From Pseudomonas sp. C2B4 (GTDB lineage Bacteria > Pseudomonadota > Gammaproteobacteria > Pseudomonadales > Pseudomonadaceae), in contig NZ_JABFMU010000002.1 of the NCBI RefSeq assembly GCF_013359695.1, positions 62,001 through 126,000 on the forward strand: 64,000 bases of DNA. The letters are read 5' to 3'. This document shows positions 56,337-64,000 of this stretch, piece after piece (the first letter of the stretch is position 1; every line of letters starts with the position of its first letter). Position numbers and translations under genes: made by a program. A model generated the notes under the pieces. The model had not been told where the DNA came from, searched no databases, and saw only the letters and a program-made list of their open reading frames with translations.

Positions 56337-58334
56337 ATGCCTAGCCGTCGTGAGCGTGCCAACGCCATTCGTGCCCTCAGCATGGATGCCGTGCAAAAAG
56401 CCAACAGCGGCCATCCCGGTGCCCCTATGGGTATGGCAGATATCGCCGAAGTGCTTTGGCGCGACTACCTCAAGCACAACCCGAGCAATCCATCCTACGC
56501 CGACCGCGACCGCTTCGTGCTGTCCAACGGTCACGGCTCGATGCTGATCTACTCGCTGCTGCACCTGACCGGCTACGACGTGTCGATCGATGACTTGAAG
56601 CAGTTCCGCCAACTGCACAGCCGCACACCGGGCCACCCGGAGTTCGGTTACACCCCGGGCGTTGAAACCACCACCGGCCCATTGGGCCAGGGCCTGGCCA
56701 ACGCCGTGGGTTTTGCCCTGGCTGAAAAGGTCATGGCGGCGCAGTTCAACCGTCCTGGTCACAACATCGTCGACCACCACACCTATGTGTTCCTGGGTGA
56801 TGGCTGCATGATGGAAGGCATCTCCCACGAAGTCGCTTCCCTGGCCGGCACTCTGGGCCTGGGCAAGTTGATCGCCTTCTATGACGACAACGGCATTTCC
56901 ATCGACGGTGAAGTCGAAGGCTGGTTCACCGATGACACGCCAAAGCGTTTCGAATCCTACAACTGGCAGGTAATCCGCAACGTCGACGGTCATGATCCGG
57001 AAGAGATCAAGATCGCGATCGAGACCGCTCGCAAAAGCGCTCAGCCGACACTGATCTGCTGCAAGACCACCATCGGTTTCGGTTCGCCGAACAAGCAAGG
57101 CAAGGAAGACTGCCACGGCGCCCCGCTGGGTGACGCGGAAATCGCCCTGACCCGCGCTGCGCTGAAATGGAACCACGGCCCGTTCGAAATCCCGGCCGAC
57201 ATCTATGCCGAGTGGGATGCCAAGGAAGCCGGTCGCGCGGCCGAAGCCGAGTGGGACCAGCGTTTCGCTGCCTACTCCGCAGCCTTCCCTACCGAAGCCA
57301 ACGAGCTGATCCGTCGCTTGAGTGGTGAGCTGCCGGCCGACTTCGCCGAAAAGGCTGATGCCTACATCGCCGAAGTGGCTGCCAAAGGCGAAACCATCGC
57401 CAGCCGTAAAGCCAGCCAGAACGCCCTGAACGCGTTCGGCCCGCTGCTGCCAGAGTTCCTCGGCGGCTCGGCTGACCTGGCCGGTTCCAACCTGACCCTG
57501 TGGAAAGGCTGCAAAGGCGTGACCGCTGAAGATGCCAGCGGCAACTACATGTACTACGGCGTGCGCGAGTTCGGCATGACCGCGATCATGAACGGTGTTG
57601 CCCTGCACGGTGGCCTGGTGCCTTACGGCGCGACCTTCCTGATGTTCATGGAATACGCCCGCAATGCCGTGCGTATGTCGGCCCTGATGAAGCAGCGTGT
57701 GATCCACGTCTATACCCATGACTCCATCGGTCTGGGCGAAGACGGTCCGACTCACCAGCCAATCGAGCAACTGGCCAGCCTGCGCTGCACGCCGAACCTC
57801 GACACCTGGCGTCCGGCCGACGCCGTTGAATCGGCGGTGTCCTGGAAGTACGCGCTGGAGCGTAAAGACGGCCCTTCGGCCCTGATCTTCTCGCGTCAGA
57901 ACCTGCAGCACCAGACCCGCAATGCCCTGCAGATCGCCGACATCAGCCGCGGTGGTTATGTGCTCAAGGACTGCGCAGGCGAGCCTGAGCTGATCCTGAT
58001 CGCCACCGGTTCGGAAGTCGGCCTGGCCGTTCAGGCCTTCGACAAACTGACCGAGCAGGGCCGCAAGGTGCGCGTGGTTTCCATGCCTTGCACCAGCGTG
58101 TTCGACGCCCAGGACGCCGGCTACAAGCAATCGGTCCTGCCGTTGCAGGTCAGCGCCCGTATCGCCATCGAGGCTTCCCACGCCGACTACTGGTACAAGT
58201 ACGTCGGTCTGGAAGGTCGCGTGATCGGCATGACCACCTACGGCGAGTCGGCACCTGCGCCTGCCTTGTTCGAAGAGTTCGGTTTCACCCTGGAAAACAT
58301 CCTGGGTCAGGCTGAAGAACTGCTGGAAGACTGA
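56337..58334 (+). CDS. tkt: Transketolase
   Basis: Tkt is a thiamine-diphosphate enzyme moving two-carbon units between pentose-phosphate-pathway sugars (665 residues). The start at 56337 ([20 protein letters not shown]) has CAGGAG nine bases upstream; the frame upstream is leader. Motifs are [24 protein letters not shown] (ThDP-binding GDG) and [12 protein letters not shown]. It is the first gene of the tkt-epd-pgk-fba carbon block. Together with Epd it connects erythrose-4-phosphate to pyridoxal phosphate synthesis. Confidence 0.97.
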   Translation: MPSRRERANAIRALSMDAVQKANSGHPGAPMGMADIAEVLWRDYLKHNPSNPSYADRDRFVLSNGHGSMLIYSLLHLTGYDVSIDDLKQFRQLHSRTPGHPEFGYTPGVETTTGPLGQGLANAVGFALAEKVMAAQFNRPGHNIVDHHTYVFLGDGCMMEGISHEVASLAGTLGLGKLIAFYDDNGISIDGEVEGWFTDDTPKRFESYNWQVIRNVDGHDPEEIKIAIETARKSAQPTLICCKTTIGFGSPNKQGKEDCHGAPLGDAEIALTRAALKWNHGPFEIPADIYAEWDAKEAGRAAEAEWDQRFAAYSAAFPTEANELIRRLSGELPADFAEKADAYIAEVAAKGETIASRKASQNALNAFGPLLPEFLGGSADLAGSNLTLWKGCKGVTAEDASGNYMYYGVREFGMTAIMNGVALHGGLVPYGATFLMFMEYARNAVRMSALMKQRVIHVYTHDSIGLGEDGPTHQPIEQLASLRCTPNLDTWRPADAVESAVSWKYALERKDGPSALIFSRQNLQHQTRNALQIADISRGGYVLKDCAGEPELILIATGSEVGLAVQAFDKLTEQGRKVRVVSMPCTSVFDAQDAGYKQSVLPLQVSARIAIEASHADYWYKYVGLEGRVIGMTTYGESAPAPALFEEFGFTLENILGQAEELLED

Positions 58335-58362
58335 TCCAGAAGTGAGTCGCCCGGACTGCCGC

Positions 58363-58429
58363 CTTCGCGAGCAGGCTCGCTCCCACAGTTGGAATGCATT
58401 TCCCTGTGGGAGCGAGCCTGCTCGCGAAA
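58363..58429. repeat. REP pair (family A)
   Basis: CTTCGCGAGCAGGCTCGCTC and its inverse are about 20 bases apart, between tkt and epd. Confidence 0.85.
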
Positions 58430-58485
58430 GCGGTGGTTCGGTCAACGCTGCAATGACAGATTGACCACGGTAATCGAGAACCCCC

Positions 58486-59541
58486 ATGCCTCAACCGCGT
58501 CCTTACAAAGTTGCACTCAACGGCTACGGCCGGATTGGTCGTTGCGTCTTGCGTGCGTTGTTCGAGCGAGGCGAGAAGGCCGGGTTTGAAATTGTCGCGA
58601 TCAACGATCTGGCCGACATGGCCAGCATCGAATACCTGACACGCTTCGACTCCACCCACGGGCGCTTTCCCGGTGAGGTGAAGGTCGACGGCGATTGTCT
58701 GCATATTAATGGCGACTGCGTGAAGGTCCTGCGCAGTGCCACCCCCGAAGGCATCGATTGGGCGTCCCTGGGCGTCGATCTGGTGCTGGAATGCTCCGGT
58801 GCCTATCACACCCGTGAAGACGGTCAGCGCTTCCTCGACGCCGGCGCGCCGCGCGTGCTGTTTTCCCAGCCGATGGCCAGCGAGGCGGATGTCGACGCCA
58901 CCATCGTCTATGGCGTGAACCAGGATTGCCTGACCGGTGACGAACTGCTGGTGTCCAACGCCTCCTGCACCACCAACTGCGGCGTGCCGCTGTTGCGCCT
59001 GCTGGATCAGGCCGTTGGCCTGGAGTACGTATCGATCACCACCATTCACTCGGCGATGAACGATCAACCGGTAATCGACGCCTATCACCATGAAGATCTG
59101 CGCCGTACCCGTTCGGCGTTTCAGTCGGTGATCCCGGTGTCCACTGGTCTGGCGCGCGGCATCGAACGCCTGTTGCCGGAACTTGCCGGGCGAATTCAGG
59201 CCAAAGCCGTACGTGTGCCGACGGTGAATGTGTCGTGCCTCGATATCACGATGCAGACCGTGAGTGATACCGACGCCACCGAGGTCAACCGGATTCTGCG
59301 TGAGGCTGCCACCAGCGGCCCGCTCAAAGGCCTTCTGGCCTATACCGAGTTGCCCCACGCAAGCTGTGATTTTAACCACGACCCACATTCGGCGATCGTC
59401 GATGCCAGTCAGACCCGCGTTTCCGGCCCACGGCTGGTAAACATCCTGGCCTGGTTCGACAACGAATGGGGTTTTGCCAACCGAATGCTGGACGTTGCAG
59501 AGCACTATCTGCAAACAGCGACTCCAACATCTGCTCTCTAA
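58486..59541 (+). CDS. epd: D-erythrose-4-phosphate dehydrogenase Epd
   Basis: Epd oxidises erythrose-4-phosphate to 4-phosphoerythronate in the DXP-dependent pyridoxal-phosphate pathway (351 residues). It has the GAPDH fold: NAD motif [19 protein letters not shown] and catalytic-cysteine motif [12 protein letters not shown], with the C-terminal [14 protein letters not shown]. The order tkt-epd-pgk and the diverged NAD-proximal region favour Epd over GapA, although sequence motifs alone cannot exclude GAPDH activity. It ends 25 bases before pgk. Confidence 0.9.
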   Translation: MPQPRPYKVALNGYGRIGRCVLRALFERGEKAGFEIVAINDLADMASIEYLTRFDSTHGRFPGEVKVDGDCLHINGDCVKVLRSATPEGIDWASLGVDLVLECSGAYHTREDGQRFLDAGAPRVLFSQPMASEADVDATIVYGVNQDCLTGDELLVSNASCTTNCGVPLLRLLDQAVGLEYVSITTIHSAMNDQPVIDAYHHEDLRRTRSAFQSVIPVSTGLARGIERLLPELAGRIQAKAVRVPTVNVSCLDITMQTVSDTDATEVNRILREAATSGPLKGLLAYTELPHASCDFNHDPHSAIVDASQTRVSGPRLVNILAWFDNEWGFANRMLDVAEHYLQTATPTSAL

Positions 59542-59566
59542 ATCAGTAACCCAGGAAATGCGACCC

Positions 59567-60730
59567 ATGACCGTGTTGAAGATGTCCGACCTCGATCTGC
59601 AAGGTAAGCGCGTACTGATCCGCGAAGACCTCAACGTCCCAGTCAAGGACGGTGTAGTCACCAGCGATGCGCGAATCCTGGCTTCGCTGCCGACCATCAA
59701 GCTGGCCCTGGAAAAAGGCGCGGCAGTGATGGTCTGCTCACACCTTGGCCGTCCGACCGAAGGCGAATTCTCCGCCGAGAACAGCCTCAAGCCAGTCGCC
59801 GACTACCTGAGCAAGGCTCTGGGTCGTGAAGTGCCGCTGGTAGCCGATTACCTGGGTGGCGTCGACGTCAAGGCCGGCGACATCGTGCTGTTCGAAAACG
59901 TGCGCTTCAACAAAGGCGAGAAAAAGAACGCCGATGAACTGGCCAAGCAATACGCCGCCCTGTGCGACGTGTTCGTGATGGACGCCTTCGGTACCGCGCA
60001 CCGTGCCGAGGGTTCGACCCACGGCGTGGCCAAGTTCGCCAAAGTCGCAGCGGCCGGTCCGTTGCTGGCGGCTGAACTGGACGCACTGGGCAAGGCCCTG
60101 GGTGCACCGGCCAAGCCAATGGCTGCCATTGTTGCCGGCTCCAAGGTGTCGACCAAGCTCGACGTACTGAACAGCCTGAGCCAGATCTGCGACCAGTTGA
60201 TCGTTGGCGGCGGCATTGCCAATACCTTCCTGGCGGCCGCCGGTCACCCGGTGGGCAAGTCCCTGTACGAGCCAGACCTGCTGGACACCGCCCGCGCCAT
60301 CGCCGCCAAGGTCAGTGTTCCGCTGCCAGTGGACGTAGTGGTTGCCAAGGAATTCGCCGAAAGCGCCGCGGCCACCGTGAAGCTGATCGCTGACGTCGCT
60401 GCCGATGACATGATCCTGGATATCGGTCCGCAGACCGCGGCGAATTTCGCCGAGCTTCTGAAGTCGTCGAAAACCATTCTGTGGAACGGCCCGGTCGGTG
60501 TGTTCGAATTCGACCAGTTCGGCAATGGCACCAAAGTGCTGGCCCAGGCCATCGCCGAGAGCGCGGCGTTCTCCATCGCTGGCGGTGGCGACACTCTGGC
60601 GGCCATCGACAAGTATGGCGTTGCCCAGCAAATCTCCTACATTTCTACCGGTGGCGGCGCATTCCTCGAATTCGTCGAAGGCAAGGTGCTACCAGCCGTT
60701 GAAGTCCTGGAAAGCCGGGCCAAGGCCTGA
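59567..60730 (+). CDS. pgk: Phosphoglycerate kinase
   Basis: Pgk interconverts 1,3-bisphosphoglycerate and 3-phosphoglycerate with ADP/ATP (387 residues). The start at 59567 ([20 protein letters not shown]) has AGGAAAT upstream. [12 protein letters not shown], the nucleotide-binding [14 protein letters not shown] and the C-terminal [13 protein letters not shown] loop are the signatures. It is co-oriented with epd, tkt and fba. Confidence 0.97.
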   Translation: MTVLKMSDLDLQGKRVLIREDLNVPVKDGVVTSDARILASLPTIKLALEKGAAVMVCSHLGRPTEGEFSAENSLKPVADYLSKALGREVPLVADYLGGVDVKAGDIVLFENVRFNKGEKKNADELAKQYAALCDVFVMDAFGTAHRAEGSTHGVAKFAKVAAAGPLLAAELDALGKALGAPAKPMAAIVAGSKVSTKLDVLNSLSQICDQLIVGGGIANTFLAAAGHPVGKSLYEPDLLDTARAIAAKVSVPLPVDVVVAKEFAESAAATVKLIADVAADDMILDIGPQTAANFAELLKSSKTILWNGPVGVFEFDQFGNGTKVLAQAIAESAAFSIAGGGDTLAAIDKYGVAQQISYISTGGGAFLEFVEGKVLPAVEVLESRAKA

Positions 60731-60764
60731 GGTCGTCCGTTTGGCCAGGCAAGGGAGTGTTTTC

Positions 60765-60986
60765 ATGGTCAAGACGTTAGCGCTGTTGATCGTCGCGGGT
60801 TCACTGGCGGCTTGCGGGAGTGACCCGAAAGCTCCGCAGGTGCCCGAGACGCCTGCACAGGATAAAGGCTGCTACCAGGCCGACTGGCAGGCGGAAACCA
60901 ACCCGGTGCTCAACAAGCGCTCCGGGCCTGACGGCCTGGACAAATACGAGACACAGACCCCCGCCAAGGAACATGGTTGTCCTTGA
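60765..60986 (+). CDS. Small lipoprotein, function unknown
   Basis: This 73-residue protein starts MVKTLALLIVAGSLAACGSD with lipobox LAAC (Cys17) and AAGGGAG upstream. The mature part is Pro/Lys/Glu-rich and has Cys36 (KGCYQADW) and Cys72 (HGCP), which could form a disulfide. It lies between pgk and mliC in the carbon-metabolism block. I recognise no family, but similar short lipoproteins occur at this site in other pseudomonads as I recall. Confidence 0.75.
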   Translation: MVKTLALLIVAGSLAACGSDPKAPQVPETPAQDKGCYQADWQAETNPVLNKRSGPDGLDKYETQTPAKEHGCP

Positions 60987-61042
60987 CGGGTCTGACTCTT
61001 TACTCAGGGTTGGCAGCGTGGGCCGCCAACCGAGGAACACGG

Positions 61043-61375
61043 ATGAAAGGTTTTATCGCCATTACGGCGCTGGCTTTGCTGGCCGGGTGCACTCACTTGA
61101 ACCCGTTCCAGTCGTCCGCCCCGGCGGATAACTGGACCACCTGGACCTGCGACAGCCAGGCCAAGGTGCTTTGGCGTTACACCGACGACAGCCGCCGCGA
61201 AGTCGACGTGCGACTGGGCGGTGCGGATCAGGTTTACCGCTTGAAGCAGGAACCGGGCGCGTCGGGTTCGCTGTACAGCAACGACATGCTGGCGTTTCAC
61301 GTAAAGGGTGAGGAAGGCCTGGTTTACTGGGTCGCCACCAATGATTTGATTGGCCGTGGGTGCAAGGCGCAATAA
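61043..61375 (+). CDS. mliC: MliC-family C-type lysozyme inhibitor lipoprotein
   Basis: This 110-residue lipoprotein (lipobox LLAGC, Cys16) has the MliC/PliC fold: WTTWTCDSQAKVLWRY, LYSNDMLAFHVKGEEGLVYW and a late GRGC. Members bind C-type lysozyme and protect the cell wall against host enzymes. The two cysteines (in WTCD and GRGC) are expected to form the conserved disulfide. The start at 61043 has GAGGA upstream. It follows the small lipoprotein by 56 bases. Confidence 0.88.
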   Translation: MKGFIAITALALLAGCTHLNPFQSSAPADNWTTWTCDSQAKVLWRYTDDSRREVDVRLGGADQVYRLKQEPGASGSLYSNDMLAFHVKGEEGLVYWVATNDLIGRGCKAQ

Positions 61376-61391
61376 ACGGATTGCGCTGTAC

Positions 61392-61495
61392 CTGTAGGAG
61401 CGAGCCTGCTCGCGATGGTCGTTAACGATAACGCTGGGCGCCTGAATGCCCGCGTTGTCCGGGCCACCATCGCGAGCAGGCTCGCTCCTACAGGG
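61392..61495. repeat. REP pair (family A, CTGTAGGAGC form)
   Basis: CTGTAGGAGCGAGCCTGCTC and its inverse are about 54 bases apart, between mliC and fba. Confidence 0.85.
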
Positions 61496-61628
61496 GGCCG
61501 CGTCAGAACTGATGCAACACCGAATTCGCAGGCCGGGACCAACCCCCGATCTGCAATAACTTGAATAGCCGCCGCCGCTACGGCAGGCTGGCACGATTAA
61601 CGACCCTCAACCGGGAGAGACACACACA

Positions 61629-62693
61629 ATGGCACTTATCAGCATGCGCCAGATGCTGGACCACGCAGCCGAGTTCGGCTACGGCGTTCCAGCCTTCAAC
61701 GTCAACAACCTTGAGCAGATGCGCGCCATCATGGAAGCCGCTGACAAGACTGACTCCCCGGTGATCGTCCAGGCTTCGGCCGGTGCTCGCAAATACGCCG
61801 GCGCGCCGTTCCTGCGTCACCTGATCCTGGCAGCCATCGAAGAATTCCCGCACATCCCGGTGTGCATGCACCAGGACCACGGCACCAGCCCTGACGTCTG
61901 CCAGCGCTCCATCCAGTTGGGCTTCAGCTCGGTGATGATGGACGGTTCCCTGGGTGAAGACGGCAAGACCCCGACCGACTACGACTACAACGTCCGTGTG
62001 ACCCAACAAACCGTGGCCATGGCTCACGCCTGCGGCGTTTCGGTTGAAGGCGAGCTGGGCTGCCTGGGTTCGCTGGAAACCGGCATGGCCGGTGAAGAAG
62101 ACGGCATCGGCGCCGAAGGCGTTCTGGACCACAGCCAGATGCTGACCGACCCGGAAGAAGCCGCTGACTTCGTCAAGCGCACTCAGGTCGATGCCCTGGC
62201 CATCGCCATCGGCACCAGCCACGGCGCGTACAAGTTCACCAAGCCACCTACCGGTGACGTACTGGCGATCGATCGCATCAAGGAAATCCACAAGCGCATT
62301 CCGAACACTCACCTGGTGATGCACGGTTCGTCTTCGGTTCCGCAAGAGTGGCTGGCGATCATCAACCAGTACGGCGGCGACATCAAAGAAACCTACGGCG
62401 TTCCGGTTGAAGAAATCGTCGAAGGTATCAAGCACGGCGTGCGCAAGGTCAACATCGACACCGACCTGCGCCTGGCATCCACCGGTGCGATGCGTCGCCT
62501 GATGGCCACCAACCCGAGCGAGTTCGACCCGCGTAAATTCTTCGGCGCCACCGTGACCGCCATGCGCGACGTGTGCATCGCACGTTACGAAGCCTTCGGC
62601 ACCGCCGGCAACGCCTCGAAGATCAAGCCGATCTCCCTGGAAGGCATGTACCAGCGTTACCTGAAAGGTGAGTTGAACGCCAAGGTCAACTAA
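61629..62693 (+). CDS. fba: Class II fructose-1,6-bisphosphate aldolase
   Basis: This is a zinc-dependent aldolase that splits and forms fructose-1,6-bisphosphate (354 residues). The first zinc and catalytic segment is [29 protein letters not shown], the loop GTSHGAYKF and [11 protein letters not shown] provide the remaining metal and phosphate contacts. It lacks the class I Schiff-base lysine arrangement. The gene ends in a clear terminator. In a pseudomonad it acts mainly in gluconeogenesis. Confidence 0.97.
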   Translation: MALISMRQMLDHAAEFGYGVPAFNVNNLEQMRAIMEAADKTDSPVIVQASAGARKYAGAPFLRHLILAAIEEFPHIPVCMHQDHGTSPDVCQRSIQLGFSSVMMDGSLGEDGKTPTDYDYNVRVTQQTVAMAHACGVSVEGELGCLGSLETGMAGEEDGIGAEGVLDHSQMLTDPEEAADFVKRTQVDALAIAIGTSHGAYKFTKPPTGDVLAIDRIKEIHKRIPNTHLVMHGSSSVPQEWLAIINQYGGDIKETYGVPVEEIVEGIKHGVRKVNIDTDLRLASTGAMRRLMATNPSEFDPRKFFGATVTAMRDVCIARYEAFGTAGNASKIKPISLEGMYQRYLKGELNAKVN

Positions 62694-62715
62694 GTCCTGA
62701 GCGTTTGAGTCCCAC

Positions 62716-62744
62716 AAAAAACCCGCAGAAATGCGGGTTTTTTT
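62716..62744 (+). terminator. Rho-independent terminator after fba
   Basis: AAAAACCCGCA and TGCGGGTTTTTTT pair around a GAAA tetraloop, a very stable form. Confidence 0.93.
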
Positions 62745-62775
62745 ATGGCCGAAGATTCACGGTCGGATGCGGTCA

Positions 62776-62867
62776 TTGTGGGAGCGGGCTTGCTCGCGAA
62801 AGCGGTGGGTCAGCCGGCATCAATGTTGACGGTGAAACCGCATTCGCGAGCAGGCTCGCTCCCACAT
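62776..62867. repeat. REP pair (family A)
   Basis: TTGTGGGAGCGGGCTTGCTC and the inverted GCGAGCAGGCTCGCTCCCAC are about 43 bases apart, between convergent fba and the lyase gene. One arm carries the GGGCTTG variant, the other the standard core. Confidence 0.83.
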
Positions 62868-62873
62868 AGATCA

Positions 62874-63542
62874 CTACTTATCGTGATCGATATCCAGCTT
62901 GCTGAACGTCACTTTCCCGCCCTCGCTGGTGTACCCGGTGTTGTCCTGCACATACACCCCGGCCTTGAAGTACAGCGGCTTGTCGCGCCATGTCGCGCTG
63001 ATGTTGGTGTCCCACTGGTAACCCGCGGCGCTGATGCCGAGCGCGCCGCCAGGGCTGAGGTGGATGAGGTAGGAAAACTCGCGGTCCAGTTTCACGCCGG
63101 TGGCGATGGTGATGACCCGGCCTGCGTCGTCATCGGGGCGCATGCGTACTTTGGCGACGATGTTGCCGGTGGCCGTCTTGGTCTTGTACTGGTATTCGAC
63201 CTTCACCATTGGCTTCTGGCTGTTATAGGCGTGGATCTGACCGATGACGATCTTGCCCGAGCTTGGCACTTGATTGACCGCCAGGGTGGCACGCAGGGAA
63301 TTGTCGGCGTCGGGGTAGTACCAGTTTTTCAGTGTGCCGTTGCTGTAGGTTTCCCGCAGTTCGGTGCGAGGGTAGATGGCGTTTTCAGTGCGGGAGCCGG
63401 TCACCGGGGCCCAGAAAAACAGCGTGCCGGTGTCGGAATGAAAGTATTGATCCTTGAAGCCGTTAACCAGTTTGGAGGTTTCAACGGTGTACGGCGGATT
63501 GCCGACAGGAACGCTGAGGTTCCAGGATGCGAGGTCGATCAT
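62874..63542 (-). CDS. PL7-family alginate lyase
   Basis: This 222-residue beta-jelly-roll polysaccharide lyase belongs to family 7, cleaving alginate by beta-elimination. The three family motifs are intact: RTELRE (59-64), QIHAYN (102-107) with the catalytic His, and YFKAGVYVQ (191-199). No signal peptide is visible from MIDLASWNLSVPVG, so the protein is cytoplasmic or exported by another route. No alginate biosynthesis gene is adjacent. The variant Ile in QIH suggests preference for guluronate-containing substrate, as seen in characterised PL7 enzymes. Confidence 0.92.
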   Translation of the reverse strand: MIDLASWNLSVPVGNPPYTVETSKLVNGFKDQYFHSDTGTLFFWAPVTGSRTENAIYPRTELRETYSNGTLKNWYYPDADNSLRATLAVNQVPSSGKIVIGQIHAYNSQKPMVKVEYQYKTKTATGNIVAKVRMRPDDDAGRVITIATGVKLDREFSYLIHLSPGGALGISAAGYQWDTNISATWRDKPLYFKAGVYVQDNTGYTSEGGKVTFSKLDIDHDK

Positions 63543-63865
63543 GGGAAAAGCTTCCAGGGTTTTTGCAGCACGGACGTACCAGAAGCTCTAGCACGGGCCT
63601 TCGAGGGCGCTCTTTATAAGCGTAGGAGGCTTTTTTGTTAATGCTGGCCAGACAAAATGGGTGAAGTCAAAATCCTGTTAAAAGGCCATCTTCGCCGGTT
63701 TTAGCGGCCTCCAGATGTTACCGTTAGTCGGCAAACTAACGCATTGGTTAAATGATGGCGTACTGACACCTACTGCTTTAGTAGAACCCGGACTAGAGTG
63801 ATGGCACAGTATCTGTCCGGTTTTCACGAGAAACCGGCCTGACGTCCCGAACAAAGAGAAGCAGC
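63543..63865. other. Gap between lyase and response-regulator gene
   Basis: These 323 bases are AT-richer than the flanks. They contain a small hairpin CGTTAGT-CGGCAA-ACTAACG (63722-63741), CTACT/AGTAG nearby, and a hairpin with a CCGGTTT arm and AAACCGG (63817-63837) about 29 bases before the next ATG. There is no clear promoter and no credible coding frame. Confidence 0.45.
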
Positions 63866-64000
63866 ATGGAATGCGCGCACCCCCCGCCAGATGAAGGCCG
63901 TTCAACGTTATTAATTGTCGACGATTACCCTGAGAACCTGCTCAGCATGCGCGCGTTGTTGCAGCGCCAGGACTGGCAGGTCATGACCGCAGCCTCAGGT
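63866..64000 (+). CDS. Response-regulator receiver domain protein, 5' part
   Basis: The first 45 residues of a gene run off the window. After a polar start (MECAHPPPDEGRS), TLLIVDDYPENLLSMRALLQ is the beginning of a CheY-like receiver with its acidic pair Asp19-Asp20. The YPENL form is common in hybrid-kinase receivers and in PP2C or GGDEF response regulators. AAGAGAAG lies upstream of the ATG at suitable spacing. The output domain and partner are outside the window. Confidence 0.8.
   Translation, partial: MECAHPPPDEGRSTLLIVDDYPENLLSMRALLQRQDWQVMTAASG

Noticed and set aside
56331..58487. 718-codon open frame opposite tkt
   Set aside because: It includes a REP pair at its start and has no recognisable domain. 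Transketolase is certain on the plus strand.
58486..59541. epd read as the glycolytic gapA
   Set aside because: Motifs are shared with GAPDH, but the tkt-epd-pgk context is the classical one for erythrose-4-phosphate dehydrogenase. The chance of error is reflected in the confidence.

Overview
The window is chromosomal DNA from a fluorescent pseudomonad, most likely the Pseudomonas fluorescens group. Three things point there. Gene order follows recalled blocks of the P. aeruginosa chromosome: pilT / pyrB-pyrR-ruvX-yqgE-tonB3-gshB-pilGHIJ-chpA-chpC / rsmE-bioA / yceI-rhlE-metF-ahcY / metK-tkt-epd-pgk-fba. Coding DNA is GC-rich with GC-ending codons. Paired REP palindromes built on GGGAGCGAGCCTGCTCGCGA punctuate the gaps. 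I see no rRNA, tRNA, CRISPR array, IS element or prophage.

Layout. 1-8.0 kb: the end of pilT (no pilU behind it), an NlpC/P60 hydrolase, a tandem-TM2 membrane protein, then a minus-strand run gshB-tonB-yqgE-ruvX-pyrR-pyrB-pyrC'. 8.4-18.5 kb: the Chp/Pil chemosensory cluster that controls type IV pili, without pilK and chpB. 19.5-27.8 kb: a complete biotin-independent malonate decarboxylase operon (mdcABCDEGH-madLM) and its LysR regulator. 28-32.3 kb: a hemolysin-III/PAQR protein and an amino-acid catabolic cluster (LysR, DadA-like oxidase, RidA, periplasmic binding protein). 32.4-36.6 kb: rsmE, bioA and an exported amine oxidase with a Lys/Ala/Pro-rich tail. 36.7-37.9 kb: an AT-rich accessory patch with a small lipoprotein, a mannose-binding-type lectin and a perfect 21-bp inverted repeat. 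37.9-42.3 kb: cytochrome b561, YceI, RhlE helicase and a binding protein.

42.4-45.6 kb: metF and ahcY behind a clear SAH riboswitch, then a thioesterase. 45.7-53.6 kb: transporters, a MAPEG protein, MltA, a c-type cytochrome, a DUF1090 protein and LigB. 53.8-62.7 kb: metK with an ArsR-methyltransferase fusion regulator, a 30-bp palindromic operator, then tkt-epd-pgk-(two lipoproteins)-fba. 62.9-64 kb: a PL7 alginate lyase and the start of a response-regulator gene.

How the genes work together. AhcY removes S-adenosylhomocysteine, MetF supplies methyl groups and MetK makes SAM, so most of the activated-methyl cycle is present. It appears to be controlled twice: by an RNA sensor (SAH riboswitch on ahcY) and a protein sensor (SahR-type regulator beside metK). 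Tkt, Epd, Pgk and Fba form a carbon and vitamin-B6 precursor block. PilG/H/I/J/ChpA/ChpC, and probably TonB3, serve twitching motility. The mdc/mad genes take up malonate and convert it to acetyl groups plus CO2.

No wholly new multi-gene system is evident. The observations most worth following are the REP pair translated in-frame inside ChpA, the lectin patch, the SahR-like regulator with its palindrome facing tkt, the structured leaders of pyrR and tkt, and the signal-peptide-bearing LigB.
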